Origin: an archaeon HR01
Lineage (GTDB): Archaea > Thermoproteota > Nitrososphaeria_A > Caldarchaeales > Caldarchaeaceae
Assembly: GCA_002898355.1 (NCBI GenBank)
Contig: BEHD01000003.1
Span: 54,803-118,802, forward strand
Reading direction: 5' to 3'
DNA length: 64,000 nt
The stretch's first letter is position 1, and each line of letters begins with the position of its first letter. Shown piece after piece: positions 51,543-60,101 of this stretch. The notes beneath the pieces are model-generated. The model had not been told where the DNA came from. It worked only from the letters and a program-made list of their open reading frames with translations, and made no database searches. The position numbers and the translations under genes are program-made.

Positions 51543-52337
51543 ATGGATGGAAAAATAAGGGCAGTAGTCTTCGACCTGGACGGATGCCTGTACATAGGTG
51601 ACAGCCCAGTGGAGGGCGCTGCCATGGCCGTGGACACCCTCAGGAGGAGGGGGTATAGGCTGGTTTTCCTAACCAACAACTCAACCCTCACCCGGAGGAG
51701 CTACTCCGAAAAACTGTCGAGAATGGGTATAAAGGCCGACGAGGATGAGATAATCACCTCAGGTGTCGTGGCTGCAAGATACCTGAGTAGGACAAGCCCC
51801 AGTGCGAGAATACTTCCTGTAACGGAGGAGGGGTTCATAGAGGAGGCCAGGCAGTTGGGACTGGAGATACTTGAGATAGAGGATTGGAGGAGGGCGACTC
51901 ACGTAGTGAGCGGCCTAGACAGAAGGCTAACCTACCATAAACTTTCTAGGGCGTGTAGGGCGATACTGTCGGGGGCCAGATACCTGTGCACCAATCCAGA
52001 CAACATATACCCTTCAGAGGATGGGTTGGACCCGGGTGCTGGGGCGATTGCGGCCGCCATCTCAAAGGCGACGGGGGTTGAACCCCTTATCCTAGGTAAA
52101 CCCTACGACGCATGTGCCAGAGAGGTTCTCATCCATCTAGATGTTCCACCAGATACAGTCGTCTACGTGGGGGACAGGCTGGACACAGATATAGGCCTGG
52201 CCCGGAGGGCTGGGGGAGTCGGGGTGTTGGTAAAGACGGGGCTGTACGAATATATAAGGGCCGGCGATGTAGAGCCCGACTACGTAATCGATAGTGTGGC
52301 AGACCTACCAGGCCTGCTGGAAGAGAAGCTGTTATAA
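51543..52337 (+). CDS. HAD-family phosphatase (NagD/4-nitrophenylphosphatase-like)
   Basis: This 264-residue class-II HAD enzyme has AVVFDLDGCLYIGDSPVEG (motif I, nucleophile Asp), FLTNNSTLTRRSY (motif II), ILGKPYDACAREVLIHL (motif III) and YVGDRLDTDIGLARRAGG (motif IV). Substrates include phosphoglycolate, sugar phosphates and glycerol phosphate. A TATA-like TTATTTAAC is about 30 bases upstream. It is followed by the CBS gene after 23 bases. Confidence 0.88.
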   Translation: MDGKIRAVVFDLDGCLYIGDSPVEGAAMAVDTLRRRGYRLVFLTNNSTLTRRSYSEKLSRMGIKADEDEIITSGVVAARYLSRTSPSARILPVTEEGFIEEARQLGLEILEIEDWRRATHVVSGLDRRLTYHKLSRACRAILSGARYLCTNPDNIYPSEDGLDPGAGAIAAAISKATGVEPLILGKPYDACAREVLIHLDVPPDTVVYVGDRLDTDIGLARRAGGVGVLVKTGLYEYIRAGDVEPDYVIDSVADLPGLLEEKLL

Positions 52338-52360
52338 AGGAGCGGGTACAAGATTCTCCC

Positions 52361-52744
52361 GTGCAGTCTGTGAAGATATCGGAGGTAATGACCAAGAAAG
52401 TCCTCACGGTTGACCCAGCCACAAGCCTCGGCGAGACCGCCAGAAAGATGTATGAGAACAGGATTGGATGTTTAGTGGTTGTGGAAGAGAATAGGTGTGT
52501 AGGCATTATTACAGAGCGGGATTTTGTCAGGCTATTCTACCAAAGGATAGATCCAGATAGTAGGGTGGGTGAATATATGACAAAGCCTGCGGTGACTGTC
52601 TCCGAGGACGCATCAGTCAACGAGGCCAGAAACATTATGGAGACGCATTCCATCAGGCATCTGCCGGTCGTAGATAGGAGAGGTTCTCTGGTGGGGGTAG
52701 TTTCTATAAGGGATATTTTCGAGAGGGTTATCACACTAATCTAG
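52361..52744 (+). CDS. Two-CBS-domain protein
   Basis: This 127-residue protein starts with GTG and carries two CBS domains: ISEVMTKKVLTVDPATSLGET and VGEYMTKPAVTVSEDASVNEAR, each with the following GIITERD and GVVSIRD strands. This is the second stand-alone CBS pair in the window (the other is at 25941-26357). Such proteins bind adenine nucleotides and regulate partners, and the HAD phosphatase upstream may be one. Confidence 0.87.
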   Translation: MQSVKISEVMTKKVLTVDPATSLGETARKMYENRIGCLVVVEENRCVGIITERDFVRLFYQRIDPDSRVGEYMTKPAVTVSEDASVNEARNIMETHSIRHLPVVDRRGSLVGVVSIRDIFERVITLI

Positions 52745-52834
52745 AGTCTTCGTGGCTCAGATACCCCAGAGAAGCTCATCCATCACCAGAGTTAATCATC
52801 ATCGCCACATCAAATACGGAGGGGTGGTCTCGGA

Positions 52835-53359
52835 TTAACTTTTTCTCAGCTGTACATACATCCCCAGAACCGCCAGAATCACCGCAATAGAGAGGGAGAC
52901 TATGAAGGGGAGGCCGAGGAATATCAACGCCTGAACAGCTATGAGGGCTCCCAAAACCGCTGTAATCACTGAGAGGATTTTATCGGCTAGGAGGAAGCCC
53001 ACTGCGAAGAAGACTAGGCCCACAAGTATACCCACTATCAGCTCCGCACCAGCCCATACAGCTATGTAGTATGAGATGATGCCCATAGCTATACCTATCC
53101 CAAGCCTCAGCAATACAATGGCCAACACCCCCCCTACCAGGAAGCCGACCACAGCCCCTGCAATGGTGAGGACCCCACCCAGATACTGGTCCAGATATGT
53201 TAGGACGAGTAGGGCTAATACAATACCCCCAGCGATAAATGCAAGGACCTTAGCTATCTTACGCCCAATAAAGATGAGCGCCAGAGCCACAGCCACCATC
53301 ACTAGGGATGTGGTGAGGTTCAGAGCTGGGCTGGTGTTGAGGAAGATGTCTAGATTCAT
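52835..53359 (-). CDS. Multi-helix membrane protein (TMEM198/DUF4203-like pattern)
   Basis: This 174-residue, very hydrophobic protein has about seven helices with many glycines (AGGIVLALLVL, GAVVGFLVGGVLAIVLLRLG, LIVGILVGLVFFAVGFLLAD). It lacks charged motifs. The glycine-packed pattern is similar to DUF4203/TMEM198 proteins, but I am not sure of membership. It overlaps the M1 aminopeptidase stop by four bases, so it is translated from the same message. Confidence 0.6.
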   Translation of the reverse strand: MNLDIFLNTSPALNLTTSLVMVAVALALIFIGRKIAKVLAFIAGGIVLALLVLTYLDQYLGGVLTIAGAVVGFLVGGVLAIVLLRLGIGIAMGIISYYIAVWAGAELIVGILVGLVFFAVGFLLADKILSVITAVLGALIAVQALIFLGLPFIVSLSIAVILAVLGMYVQLRKS

Positions 53360-55830
53360 ACCTCCTTCCCCTCGAGCTTGGAGATCCTCTCCACCAGCCT
53401 ACGGTTCTCATCCCTCACCCGCTCAATCTCCTCCCTCAGAGCCTTATACTCCACACCCTTTTCCAGGTGTTCCCTTATCTTCTTCGCCACCTCACGGCTG
53501 CCTCTCCTAACCCTCTCATTAACATCTCTCTCAGCCATCTCATCCAGTATTGGAAGGAGCCGGTGGTCGAGTAGCTCCCTGCAGGCTGATATTACTGCCT
53601 GCCTGACACGATCGTAGGGGTCTCTGGAAAGCTCCGCCAGCTTCTCATAGACCTCCCTCCTATCTGGGAACTTTGCAAGCGCTACGGTGGCAGCTATTCT
53701 CAAGGTGTTAGGCTTACCCAGACTAGTGTATTCGAGGATGGTTTTAAAGCATTCCTCGCTACCTAACTCGGCAAGACCCTGAATACACCCTGCGGCGATG
53801 ACGTCACTGTGGGAAGGTGTGGAAAGATTGGCCCTCAGAACGTCTTCATACTTTAACCCCTTTATGAGGCCGAGACTTGTGGCGGCCTGGCTTCTCACAT
53901 AGTATGACTCTCCGCCGTCCTGGAGTATCTTTGCCAGAGTATCGGCGACAACCTCATCGCCTCTGAAGTTCTTCAGGCCCTCGACGATGGCCCGCCTGAC
54001 CTTGGGGTGTGAGACCCGGGTTAGACATCTCAGCAATGCGTCTCTAGCCTCATCTCCCCCTATAGAGCCTAGGGATTGGGCGGCCGTCGCGGCAACACCC
54101 CAAAAACCATCTCCTATCACGGCGTCCTCAAGGGCTTTAATGGCCTTCAACCCACCCATCCTCCCCAAGGCTCTAGCAGCCTCCAGCCTGCAGGCGGTAT
54201 GGCTACACATCCGGAGGGCCTTAACCAGCTCCTCCACAGGCCTCTCAGCCTTGAAGTCCTTCAGAAGCTTAACATATGGGTCTATACAGATATGCCATGG
54301 AGCCTCGCTCAAATTCAGATATAGAAGGCTCTCCCTCCTCTCCAACGGAACAGAGACCTTGATGCTTCCCTGGCCTGTATTCACTACTAGCTCAAGCGGG
54401 AGCCCATACGACTCTGGGGAGTCCTCGCCCTGCTCCTGCTTAACGGAGATCGAAAGCAATCCATCTTTCTCGCTCCATCTATAGCTTATATTGAGGGTTG
54501 GATGACCGGCGGAGTAGACGAACTGTTCGAAGAACATCTCCAGCGGCCTGCCGGAGGCCTCCTCAAGACATTTTCTCAGGTCCTCGGTATCAGCTGTTCC
54601 GAAAGCAAACCTCTTCAAGAACAGGTTTACACCACGCCAGAAGGGCTCGTCGCCTAGATAATGGCTGAGCATGTGGAGGATAAGGCCGCCCTTGGGGTAG
54701 GCGTGGCGGTCGAATAGCTCCTCCGGATATCTGTACACCCTCATAACAACCGGCCTGGAGTATCTCTTCCGATACTCCTCGAGATATGATTGGAGGTCGT
54801 TGAGAAGCTCGTAGATGAACTCCTCCTCACCCCTATCCTTCCTCAGGTAAAGGTTTTCCAGGTATGTGGCGAAGGATTCGTTCAGCCATATGTGGGACCA
54901 GTCCCTGCAAGTTACCAAGTCGCCGAACCATTGGTGGGCGAGCTCGTGGGCTATGAGGGGGTCACTGGAGAAGTCTCTATGGGCGATGTCGTCGTGAAGT
55001 GTGAGTTCGGTGAGTGTTGCAGCCGTTGTATTCTCCATACCTCCCACTATGAACTCGGGGACACAGACCTGTGTATACGTTTTGAAGGGGTATGGTGTCC
55101 CGGTTAGCTGGGTGAAGAATCTGATGATGTCGGAGGTTTTTGAGAAGCTGTTGGGTATTAGGCTCTTCATCCCCTTTGGAACGTAGTAGACCAGCCTAAT
55201 TCCATCCACCTCCTCCTCTTCTCTTTCAAAGATTCCAGCTACAAGTGAGATGAGGTAGGGGGAGTGGGGTTTACTCATCCGGTAATGCCAAACCCTCTCC
55301 ACACCATCATCCCTCACATCGACAAGATCTCCGTTCGACACCACCGTATACTCCTTTGGAGCCCGGGCCAGTAGCTCGGTCGTAAACTTCATGTTTGGGT
55401 AGTCGTATATCGGCATCCAGTGTCTGTGATACTCCGGCTCCCCCTGACTGTATATCACGGGGACCCGCCCTGGGTAGTGCTTGTCGGGTAGGATGAAGTA
55501 AAGCCCAGCTCTAGGCTTGGCGGAATATCTTATCCTGATTGTATGCGTTGTATCCTTTAGTGTCCTGATTATTATGACGCGGCCATCATATCTGTAGGAT
55601 ATATCTCCGGGCCCGCTTACGTCATGTATCTCGAGGTCCACGGCATCCAGCTCAACAACGCCATCAGATGCGTTAAGCTCTAACTGGGCCTCACCGGAGA
55701 TGGAGCGGCTGACAGGGTCCAACCTCAACTCCAGGCGGTAGTGGCTTATTCTGAACTTGGGCTCACGTGGGTATCGGGGGACGTATTCGGGGAAGGTGAA
55801 GTTCTTTCCCAGCTTAATATAATGCTGCAT
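53356..55830 (-). CDS. M1-family aminopeptidase with C-terminal HEAT-like repeats
   Basis: This 824-residue zinc aminopeptidase has the GAMEN motif as GGMENTTAAT (263-272). The zinc site is HELAHQ (His295, Glu296, His299) with NESF providing Glu318. The catalytic domain ends near residue 450. From about residue 545 come HEAT-like repeats (CRLEAARALGRMGGLKAIKAL; VAATAAQSLGSIGGDEAR; VRSQAATSLGLIKGLK), and a coiled coil (REEIERVRDENRRLVERIS) ends the protein. Bacterial and eukaryotic M1 enzymes have ERAP1-like C-terminal helices; this PBS-type HEAT scaffold may act in substrate gating or assembly. It precedes a membrane-protein gene. Confidence 0.9.
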   Translation of the reverse strand: MQHYIKLGKNFTFPEYVPRYPREPKFRISHYRLELRLDPVSRSISGEAQLELNASDGVVELDAVDLEIHDVSGPGDISYRYDGRVIIIRTLKDTTHTIRIRYSAKPRAGLYFILPDKHYPGRVPVIYSQGEPEYHRHWMPIYDYPNMKFTTELLARAPKEYTVVSNGDLVDVRDDGVERVWHYRMSKPHSPYLISLVAGIFEREEEEVDGIRLVYYVPKGMKSLIPNSFSKTSDIIRFFTQLTGTPYPFKTYTQVCVPEFIVGGMENTTAATLTELTLHDDIAHRDFSSDPLIAHELAHQWFGDLVTCRDWSHIWLNESFATYLENLYLRKDRGEEEFIYELLNDLQSYLEEYRKRYSRPVVMRVYRYPEELFDRHAYPKGGLILHMLSHYLGDEPFWRGVNLFLKRFAFGTADTEDLRKCLEEASGRPLEMFFEQFVYSAGHPTLNISYRWSEKDGLLSISVKQEQGEDSPESYGLPLELVVNTGQGSIKVSVPLERRESLLYLNLSEAPWHICIDPYVKLLKDFKAERPVEELVKALRMCSHTACRLEAARALGRMGGLKAIKALEDAVIGDGFWGVAATAAQSLGSIGGDEARDALLRCLTRVSHPKVRRAIVEGLKNFRGDEVVADTLAKILQDGGESYYVRSQAATSLGLIKGLKYEDVLRANLSTPSHSDVIAAGCIQGLAELGSEECFKTILEYTSLGKPNTLRIAATVALAKFPDRREVYEKLAELSRDPYDRVRQAVISACRELLDHRLLPILDEMAERDVNERVRRGSREVAKKIREHLEKGVEYKALREEIERVRDENRRLVERISKLEGKEV

Positions 55831-55865
55831 AACTGTTTAATTACGGAAATCTATTATATTAGGTT

Positions 55866-56078
55866 GTGAGGGACCTTGGGAGGTTTAGGGAGGCTGCGGA
55901 GAAGTTTCTTAGGGAAAAGTATGGGGATTGCCATATAGAGTTCTCCGAAGTCTATGTCTTCGGTGGCCTGGTGGAGGTTTCAGGGGTTTTAAGGCTCAGA
56001 GGCGAGAGGGCCGCCAGACGGTTCACGGTTAAGCTGGATAGCCAGAGTTTATTAGTTAAGGGATTTGGTCTCAGATAG
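55866..56078 (+). CDS. Unknown 70-residue protein
   Basis: This small protein starts with GTG and has an N-terminal helix (FREAAEKFLREKYGDC) and two beta hairpins (IEFSEVYVFGGLVEVSGVLRL; RFTVKLDSQSLLVKGFGL). It resembles many small archaeal alpha/beta proteins but matches no family I know. It is followed by the next gene after three bases and is divergent from the aminopeptidase. Confidence 0.5.
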   Translation: MRDLGRFREAAEKFLREKYGDCHIEFSEVYVFGGLVEVSGVLRLRGERAARRFTVKLDSQSLLVKGFGLR

Positions 56079-56081
56079 GAG

Positions 56082-56354
56082 ATGCGGGAGGAGGAGCTGG
56101 AGAAAAAGCTGGAGGAGCTTTACTCGCTGATAAACAGGGCTAGGTTCTACGAAAGTATCGGGGACTATGACAGGGTTGAGGGGCTCCGACATGAATACCG
56201 TAAGATGGCTAGTCAGCTGAAGCTTTCGGAGAAGGAGGCGGAGACTATGGCGGATGACCTCGACGACTACTATGTTGCGGGGAGGTCCGGCTATGGCGAT
56301 GCGACGCCGATGGAGCACTGGATTGATGTTGTCGCCAAGCGGTTTAAGACCTAG
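56082..56354 (+). CDS. Unknown 90-residue acidic helical protein
   Basis: It begins MREEELEKKLEELYSLINRA, a probable coiled coil or long helix, and continues YESIGDYDRVEGLRHEYRKMAS and EAETMADDLDDYYV. No membrane segments or cysteines occur. It lies three bases after the 70-residue gene and overlaps the convergent sugar dehydrogenase by 11 bases. Together with its neighbour it could form a small two-protein module. Confidence 0.5.
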   Translation: MREEELEKKLEELYSLINRARFYESIGDYDRVEGLRHEYRKMASQLKLSEKEAETMADDLDDYYVAGRSGYGDATPMEHWIDVVAKRFKT

Positions 56355-57444
56355 AAGTGATTCGGATTATCCTATCGTCTTGTTGGACAGGTATCCCCCT
56401 GCCATCCCTGTTGCTTGTTAGCAGGTATAGGGAGCCGTCGGGCCCCTCGACAACATCACGGAGCCTACCGAAGCTGTTTTCGAAAAGCTTTTCATGCATT
56501 ACGACATGGTTTTCCATGTTGAGGAGAACCCTGTGGAGGTGTTGCCCCCTCAACGCTGCGAAGAAGAGGCTCCCCCTCCAGTCGTCGAGGTCGCCGTAGT
56601 AGAAGGAACATCCCGACGGCGCCCACGTCTCACCACCGCTGTGGAGTAATGGAGGTATGTAGGGCTCCTTCAACTCATCACCCACTACCTCGGGCCAGCC
56701 GTAGTTGCCGGCGGCGACGATTATATTTACCTCATCGTGGGCGAATCTACCACCCTCTCCTGTGGGCCCGTGCTCGGTTGAAAACATAGTTCCAGTCTCC
56801 CTCCGCCAGGCTATCCCCTGGGGATTTCTGTGGCCGAGGGAGAAGACGGGTAGGGCTGGGAAGGGGTTATCAGGAGGTATTCCTCCGTCACCCGATATTC
56901 TCAAGATCTTTCCTGCTAGGGAGTGAAGGTTCTGGGACTCGCTTGGGTTTCCCGCATCGCCTGTGGTGATGTAGAGGGCTCCGTCTGGGCCGAATCTTAT
57001 CCTACCGCCGTCATGTATCGGCGCCCCGGGAATACCGTCTAGAACCACGACTTCGTCGGAGATTCCTCCTGAATAGCTGAAGGATGATACCCTGTTTTTC
57101 AGAGATGCCCCATCCCTGTAAGTGTAGTATAGATAGAGGCGGCCGCTTTTTTCAGCCGCACCCAGCAAACCTGCTTCACCCACCGCAGCCACTTGGAGGG
57201 AGCCCAGGATTTCAATCCTTCCAGTATTGACGTCAACCATCTTCACGGAGCCGCCCCTCTCAGTGAAGACCGCCTCGCTATCATTGAGAAAGACGATGGA
57301 CCATGGGACTCTAAGGTTCACGGCCACAGGTTCAGAGATAATGTTGCGGGGTGTGGGGGCGGACTGCCTTGGTGTGAAGAGGTAGGCGAGCCAGGCTATC
57401 CCTAGCCCTCCAAGAATATAGATGACAACCCTCCTACTCAGCAT
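56344..57444 (-). CDS. PQQ-dependent aldose dehydrogenase-like beta-propeller protein
   Basis: This 366-residue protein has an N-terminal signal anchor (about 6-24) and a GSDH-type six-bladed propeller: VPWSIVFLNDSEAVFTERGG, HDGGRIRFGPDGALYITTGD, LAGKILRI, FSLGHRNPQGIAW (catalytic-type histidine in GHRNPQG), STEHGPTGE and NYGWPEV. Archaeal homologues oxidise aldoses using pyrroloquinoline quinone. It would be extracytoplasmic and feed electrons to the respiratory chain. PQQ must be acquired from outside, as no synthesis genes are seen here. Confidence 0.9.
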   Translation of the reverse strand: MLSRRVVIYILGGLGIAWLAYLFTPRQSAPTPRNIISEPVAVNLRVPWSIVFLNDSEAVFTERGGSVKMVDVNTGRIEILGSLQVAAVGEAGLLGAAEKSGRLYLYYTYRDGASLKNRVSSFSYSGGISDEVVVLDGIPGAPIHDGGRIRFGPDGALYITTGDAGNPSESQNLHSLAGKILRISGDGGIPPDNPFPALPVFSLGHRNPQGIAWRRETGTMFSTEHGPTGEGGRFAHDEVNIIVAAGNYGWPEVVGDELKEPYIPPLLHSGGETWAPSGCSFYYGDLDDWRGSLFFAALRGQHLHRVLLNMENHVVMHEKLFENSFGRLRDVVEGPDGSLYLLTSNRDGRGIPVQQDDRIIRITSRS

Positions 57445-57589
57445 CGTATCTTAACCCTTGCATCCAGTATTTTATAGCTGCTCTCATCGCTTGGCCAGCT
57501 CCGTTATCTTCTTCGAATTTATGTCCTTGATTTGGACAGGACTTCAGAAACCTGTTGTAGCATAATTTTTATAAATATGGAAATCTAAC
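57445..57589. other. AT-rich intergenic region with promoter of the decayed oxidase
   Basis: The gap holds no open frame of note. It includes TTTATAAAT (57568-57576), 26-27 bases before an ATG at 57599, so the old promoter geometry of the neighbouring pseudogene still exists. Nothing else is recognised. Confidence 0.4.
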
Positions 57590-58561
57590 ATGTTTGCCAT
57601 GAGCCTTGGACAGCTTTAACAGGGTCGAATATCTTCGACACCTGAAACTGTAATTAACCAGCTAAAGAATATTTTGGGTGAGGAAAATGTCAGCACGGAC
57701 TGGGTGGGGAGGTTCATCTATGCGAGAAGTCTTGCATGGCCTTTTCTGATGAAATACCCCGATGTTGTGGTGAGGCCCCGTTCACCGATGGATGTAGCCC
57801 AGATACTCCGGATAGCTAACCGTAACAAGATACCTGTCGTGGCTTAAGGGAGGTATCGGTGAAGGAGCCAGCGTCCCCCTAGAGGGCGGGATTCTGATAG
57901 ACTTGACCACGATGAATAAGATAGAGATTCATCCCGAGGATAAGGTTGTTGTGGTGGAGGCTAGTGCAAGCTGGCATGAGATGTTGGCACAGCTAGCTAA
58001 ACACGACCTTACAGTACCCATCTGGCCAACCTACGAGTCTGCAGCTGTGGCCAGCGCCGCCTTCGTAAACCCAAGTCATGGATACGGCTCCATGTTCTGA
58101 AAAGGGAGCTGGGAAATGGGGTGGAGGTCCGACACATAACAGAGTTTATAGCATCTCAGGAGAAACCTCGCCTAAAAGAGTCATCGGGGGTAGTCGCCTA
58201 CCACGACCCATGCTACCTGGCCAGACATGCTGGCAGCAAGTCGCCAAGGGGTGCTAGGGTTGTGGATGAGCCTCGGAGGGTGCTTTCGTGGATACCGGGT
58301 CTAAAAACTGTAGAGCTAAGGCATAGGGGTCGGTGGACATGGTGTGTAGGTGAGTGCGGCGGCCTAATCTGGTCATTCCCAGAACTGGCCCATTGGAGGG
58401 CTGAAAAACTCCTGAGGGAGGTGGAGATGATGAATGTTGAGGCGCTGGTGACAGCCTCGCCGATGGAGCAGCTACACCTGAGGGAGACAGCCAAGAGGGC
58501 GGGGATAAAGGTGGCTATACAGGATATATCTGAGCTACTGGCATCCTCCCTATCTAGATAA
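57590..58561 (+). pseudogene. Decayed FAD-linked oxidase / Fe-S (GlcD-GlcF-type) fusion gene
   Basis: Remains of one gene lie in three frames. The frame from ATG 57590/57599 has an in-frame TAA at 57617-57619, then resumes VINQLKNILGEENVSTDW and VVVRPRSPMDVAQILRIANR, the N-terminus of a FAD-linked oxidase, until TAA 57845-57847. A shift near 57842 leads to GGIGEGASVPLEGGILIDLT and VVVVEASASWHEM, ending at 58100. After an internal loss near 58080-58110 comes GVVAYHDPCYLARHAG and WCVGECGGLIWSFPELA (to 58561), a CCG-type Fe-S domain as in GlcF or HdrD. The substrate-binding and middle parts are missing. An intact glcD lies at 21132-22562. Confidence 0.82.
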
Positions 58562-60101
58562 TTTTTTTCTCAACGTCTTCGATGGCTTCTAGGGCCGCGT
58601 TTCTCCCAGGTATTCCGCTCACCCCACCACCGGGATGTGTGTATGCACCACACATGTAGAGCCCCTTGACAGGCGTCCTATAGTTTGAATAGCCGGGGAA
58701 AGGTCTCATGGAGAGGGACTGGTCTAGGCTAGCCTTCCCCACACCGGGGTCCGCGTTAACTATATTGCTGTTCATATTCTCGAGGTCCACCGGTGTGAGA
58801 ACCACCCTCTTAAGTATCGTCCGTCTGAAGCCTGGCGCATACCTCTCCAGCACATCCATACATCTATCGGCGAAAGATTCCTTCACATCCTCCCATGAAT
58901 CATGCTTAAGCTTCGCAGGCGTTCTCACAAAGTCCCAGAGGGTATGCTTCCCATGAGGGGCTCTGCTACTGTCGTAAAGTGTCGTGTTGTCTACGGTCAT
59001 GAAGGGTTCGTCGGGCAGCTGCCCGTTGATACATAGGTTGTAGGCCCGAGATACAGACTCAACAGTCTCCCCAATCTGGACTATCCCAGCCCTCCGAACA
59101 TCCCCACTGGTGTAGGGAATCCAGTCATCCAGTGCAGCATGTATCATCACCTGGCTCACGGTTGAGAACTTGAACCTTCTAACCTTCTGGACAAACGAGC
59201 TGTCAAGATGTTCCTCCCCCACCATCTTTAGGAAGAGGGTTTTGGGCTCAACGCTGGATAGGACGCCTCTCCTCACCTCTATCTGGCCCCCTCCCGAGAG
59301 GACCACCCCAACGGCCCTTCCATCCCTCACGGCTATCCTGGCCACTTCTGAGCCAGTCATTATCACACCCCCATGTTCTTGGAGGTATCTTGCGATGGCT
59401 GCGACCAGCGAAGACATCCCACCTATTGGGACGCCGCAACCCCTGAACTGTAGAAGCCCAAGAAAGACCAGGAGAAATATTGTTGTTCCGGGCTCCTCGG
59501 GTGGGAAGGGGACGTGGTTGCTGACCCATACGGAGAGCCAGGCTTTAACCTCTTCCGATTCAAAGTTTTCATCCATGAAATCTCTGGCCGAGAGGAATGT
59601 CAGCCTGAGAAACTCCTGCCCCTCCTCCGTGCCTTCCAGAAAGGAGGCCATCGCGCTTAATGGTGTGGGAGGCCCCAGCATACCGCCTAGGAGGGCGTCG
59701 GAGGACTGCCGGAACATCTCCATTATCTCCCCAAACCTCTTCGCATCCCTCGCAGAGAACTTCCCCACCGATTCTATGCTCTTCTTAATGTCCCTGTATA
59801 TGTAGAGGGCTCTACCGTCTGGGAATGGGTGGGCTGTCACCGGGTCTGGTAGGGCCTCTCGGAATCCATACCTTTCAAGCTCTAGGTCATCCTTAACCGG
59901 GCCGGCCTTAAAGATGTTAAGGGAGGTAGCCATCACATCGTGTTTGAAACCAGGCAAAGTTAGCTCCCGAGTTATCGCACATCCTCCCAGCTCTCTATTC
60001 TTCTCCAGGAGGATGACGGAGAAACCCCTCCTTGCCAGATAGGCTGCGGCGGTTAAGCCGTTGACACCGCCACCCACCACTGCGAAGTCGTAGGCAGTCA
60101 T
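58554..60101 (-). CDS. Phytoene dehydrogenase-like FAD oxidoreductase
   Basis: This 515-residue protein starts DFAVVGGGVNGLTAAAYLARRG with the FAD-binding GxGxxG and EKNRELGGCAIT (GGR/CAT motif), and ends GLYMCGAYTHPGGGVSGIPGRNAA, the C-terminal FAD contact. This is the CrtI/phytoene-desaturase and PYROXD2-like group. A carotenoid role is only one option; no crtB-type gene is nearby. Its start overlaps the molybdopterin subunit stop by four bases, and its end overlaps the pseudogene by eight bases. Confidence 0.85.
   Translation of the reverse strand: MTAYDFAVVGGGVNGLTAAAYLARRGFSVILLEKNRELGGCAITRELTLPGFKHDVMATSLNIFKAGPVKDDLELERYGFREALPDPVTAHPFPDGRALYIYRDIKKSIESVGKFSARDAKRFGEIMEMFRQSSDALLGGMLGPPTPLSAMASFLEGTEEGQEFLRLTFLSARDFMDENFESEEVKAWLSVWVSNHVPFPPEEPGTTIFLLVFLGLLQFRGCGVPIGGMSSLVAAIARYLQEHGGVIMTGSEVARIAVRDGRAVGVVLSGGGQIEVRRGVLSSVEPKTLFLKMVGEEHLDSSFVQKVRRFKFSTVSQVMIHAALDDWIPYTSGDVRRAGIVQIGETVESVSRAYNLCINGQLPDEPFMTVDNTTLYDSSRAPHGKHTLWDFVRTPAKLKHDSWEDVKESFADRCMDVLERYAPGFRRTILKRVVLTPVDLENMNSNIVNADPGVGKASLDQSLSMRPFPGYSNYRTPVKGLYMCGAYTHPGGGVSGIPGRNAALEAIEDVEKKII

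Noticed and set aside
57590..58561. Three separate small genes in the decayed oxidase region
   Set aside because: The pieces align in order to one FAD/Fe-S protein with missing middle parts, so a single pseudogene explains them better.
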